Both the position numbers and the translations under genes were made by a program. This document shows, piece by piece, positions 6,934 to 7,994 of a DNA stretch of 7,994 bases. Location: positions 1-7,994 of the forward strand of contig CAMCYT010000115.1 of assembly GCA_945885485.1 (NCBI GenBank). The letters are read 5' to 3'. Source of the DNA: Prosthecobacter debontii. Its GTDB lineage: Bacteria; Verrucomicrobiota; Verrucomicrobiia; Verrucomicrobiales; Akkermansiaceae. The notes under the pieces were generated by a model. That model ran no database searches, had not been told where the DNA came from, and worked only from the letters and a program-made list of their open reading frames with translations. Position 1 is the first letter of the stretch. Every line of letters starts with the position of its first letter.

Positions 6934-6984
6934 ATGAATTGGCGATTGCGAATTAAGAATGAAAGTGTCAAATTACGTGCATGA
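6934..6984 (+). CDS. Candidate 16-codon leader peptide coupled to the 317-residue protein
   Basis: The ATG at 6934 opens a frame encoding MNWRLRIKNESVKLRA and stops at TGA 6982-6984. The TGA overlaps the ATG (6981-6983) of the next gene as ATGA, the classic geometry for translational coupling by re-initiation. An excellent Shine-Dalgarno (6921-6930) stands at the correct distance, whereas the downstream gene has none of its own. The peptide is strongly basic (three Arg, two Lys) with no signal peptide, so it probably acts through its translation and not as a product. No family is recognised. The GA-rich ribosome binding site could be coincidental, since other genes here do without one. Confidence 0.4.
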   Translation: MNWRLRIKNESVKLRA

Positions 6985-7934
6985 AATTTTGGGTTGCGTT
7001 AATGTTTGGGGTGTCGATCAACGGTCTTTGCTTTGGCCAAGAGGAGGTAAAGCCGCCGGTTACTGAGGAAAAAGTGCCTGAAAAGATCGAAGAGAAACCC
7101 GTAGAGAAAACTGAAGAACCTAAGGTAAAAACCGAGGAAAAAGCCGAGGAGCCGCAGGAAAAAAATAAAGAGCCCGATGGAGAAGCGCAGATTCCGGATG
7201 ATTTGCTAGAGGATGAACATGTGCGTGCTGAATTGGGCGTGAATGAGTTTACCGCACCATCGATTTCCAAGTTATTTGATACCCTACAATTTTTGATGCC
7301 TTTGCCATTGGTCGAGGTTCAACGTGAGGTTAATGAGCGCATGCCGCTGGATAGGGCGGATTTGGCAATTGAGCTGGGTTTTCAAATTGCTGATGGTTTC
7401 CTAATCGTGCAAGCAGGTCAGATGGATCAAGTGGAGCGCATTGCTTCTGAACTTAGCCGTTACGGTAAAGCCTTGGGGGCGGGGGATCGAATCAATCGTC
7501 ATGCAGCAAGTTTGTTAGAAAGTGCGAAAAAGCAGGATATACCCAAGTTAAAAAAGGAACTTGCGGCCATGCAGAAAGATGTGGAAGCCGAGTTGGTTGT
7601 TTTACGTGATGCCGATCTAGCTCACTTGATTTCTCTCGGCGGCTGGATTCGTGCACTGGAAGTTTCATCTGTGGCGGTTGATAAACAATTTACCGTTGAA
7701 CGTGCGAACAAGATCATGCGCGAGGATATCGCGGATTATTACACGGAAATTGTTTCTGGCTTGGAGCCTAGGATTTCCGAACGACCCAATTATATCGCGA
7801 TACGTGAGATACTTTCCGGTTTGAGAAACGAGATGGTTATCGAGAAAGAAGCAGATCCGACTATAGAGAAAGTAAAAGAGATCCGGGAGCAGGCAGCTAA
7901 GTTGGTGAAACTTGCACAACAGCGGCAGAATTGA
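6981..7934 (+). CDS. Secreted helical protein of unknown function with a Lys/Glu/Pro-rich N-terminal linker
   Basis: I do not recognise a functional family for this 317-residue protein. Residues 1-19 form a signal peptide (Lys2, hydrophobic core, ending C-F-G before Gln20). There is no lipobox, so the product should be periplasmic or secreted. Residues 20-72 are low complexity, nearly all Glu, Lys, Pro and Thr, typical of an extended flexible linker. The rest is predicted mostly helical. One segment has a repeat-like pattern (DLAIELGFQIADGFLIVQAG, 128-146). Next comes a charged stretch (about 165-205), then LRDADLAHLISLGGWIRALE (208-227), and a charged amphipathic C-terminal end (285-317). 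It resembles conserved hypothetical proteins I associate with Verrucomicrobiota, from memory and without an alignment. The start lacks a Shine-Dalgarno but lies in an ATGA overlap with the leader ORF. A further gene begins 27 bases downstream on the same strand, so the two may be cotranscribed. Confidence 0.75.
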   Translation: MKFWVALMFGVSINGLCFGQEEVKPPVTEEKVPEKIEEKPVEKTEEPKVKTEEKAEEPQEKNKEPDGEAQIPDDLLEDEHVRAELGVNEFTAPSISKLFDTLQFLMPLPLVEVQREVNERMPLDRADLAIELGFQIADGFLIVQAGQMDQVERIASELSRYGKALGAGDRINRHAASLLESAKKQDIPKLKKELAAMQKDVEAELVVLRDADLAHLISLGGWIRALEVSSVAVDKQFTVERANKIMREDIADYYTEIVSGLEPRISERPNYIAIREILSGLRNEMVIEKEADPTIEKVKEIREQAAKLVKLAQQRQN

Positions 7935-7961
7935 TTTTTCAATCAGGCAAAGTAAGAATTT

Positions 7962-7994
7962 ATGATGATGGAAAAACAGGCGATTGCGATTTTG
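7962..7994 (+). CDS. Start of a further gene, cut by the window edge
   Basis: Three consecutive ATG codons (7962, 7965, 7968) open a frame that stays open for the last 11 codons of the window (MMMEKQAIAIL). The true start could be any of the three. It follows the 317-residue protein gene by 27 bases on the same strand. The short hydrophobic run after the charged start could be a first beta strand, but too little is visible to name a product. No clear Shine-Dalgarno precedes it. Confidence 0.45.
   Translation, partial: MMMEKQAIAIL

Noticed and set aside
7932..7945. TGATT-tttc-AATCA hairpin after the 317-residue protein gene as a terminator
   Set aside because: The stem is only 5 bp and AT-rich, it begins in the stop codon, and no T-run follows. 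A same-strand gene also starts 17 bases later.

Overview
The window looks like a chromosomal segment from a Verrucomicrobiota-type (PVC group) bacterium of moderate GC content. This rests on a stand-alone secreted sulfatase of the iduronate-2-sulfatase type, a Deg/HtrA-like lipoprotein related to the plant Deg9 architecture, start codons mostly without a Shine-Dalgarno sequence, and a secreted protein of unrecognised type that I associate with this phylum. The taxonomic call is inference; no rRNA or other marker is present. I see no phage genes, transposase, CRISPR array, tRNA or rRNA.

Layout, left to right. (1) 5-508, minus: a YceD/DUF177 protein whose usual partner rpmF (ribosomal protein L32) would lie just outside the left edge. 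A possible 24-codon ORF precedes it and overlaps its start by ATGA. (2) 644-2176 and 2193-2930, minus: dapB (lysine/diaminopimelate synthesis) followed 16 bases later by a lipoprotein with a Deg protease fold. In that lipoprotein the catalytic His and Asp are replaced by Gln and Asn, so it is a probable pseudoprotease. (3) 2931-3206: a gene-free divergent region holding an imperfect inverted repeat of about 97 bp. (4) 3207-4607, plus: a secreted sulfatase. (5) 4599-6821, minus: a monomeric NADP-dependent isocitrate dehydrogenase, convergent with the sulfatase and overlapping it by 9 bases. (6) 6822-6980: a divergent control region with an AT-rich near-palindrome, a promoter-like pair for the dehydrogenase, and a strong ribosome binding site in front of a 16-codon leader ORF. 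(7) 6981-7934, plus: a secreted helical protein of unknown function. (8) 7962 to the edge: the first 11 codons of another gene.

The genes do not form a single pathway. Isocitrate dehydrogenase (2-oxoglutarate and NADPH supply), DapB and YceD are housekeeping functions. The sulfatase, the pseudoprotease lipoprotein and the 317-residue protein are exported cell-envelope proteins. No new multi-gene system is evident. The two points most worth following are the conserved-fold pseudoprotease and the leader ORF with its SD sequence and ATGA overlap.
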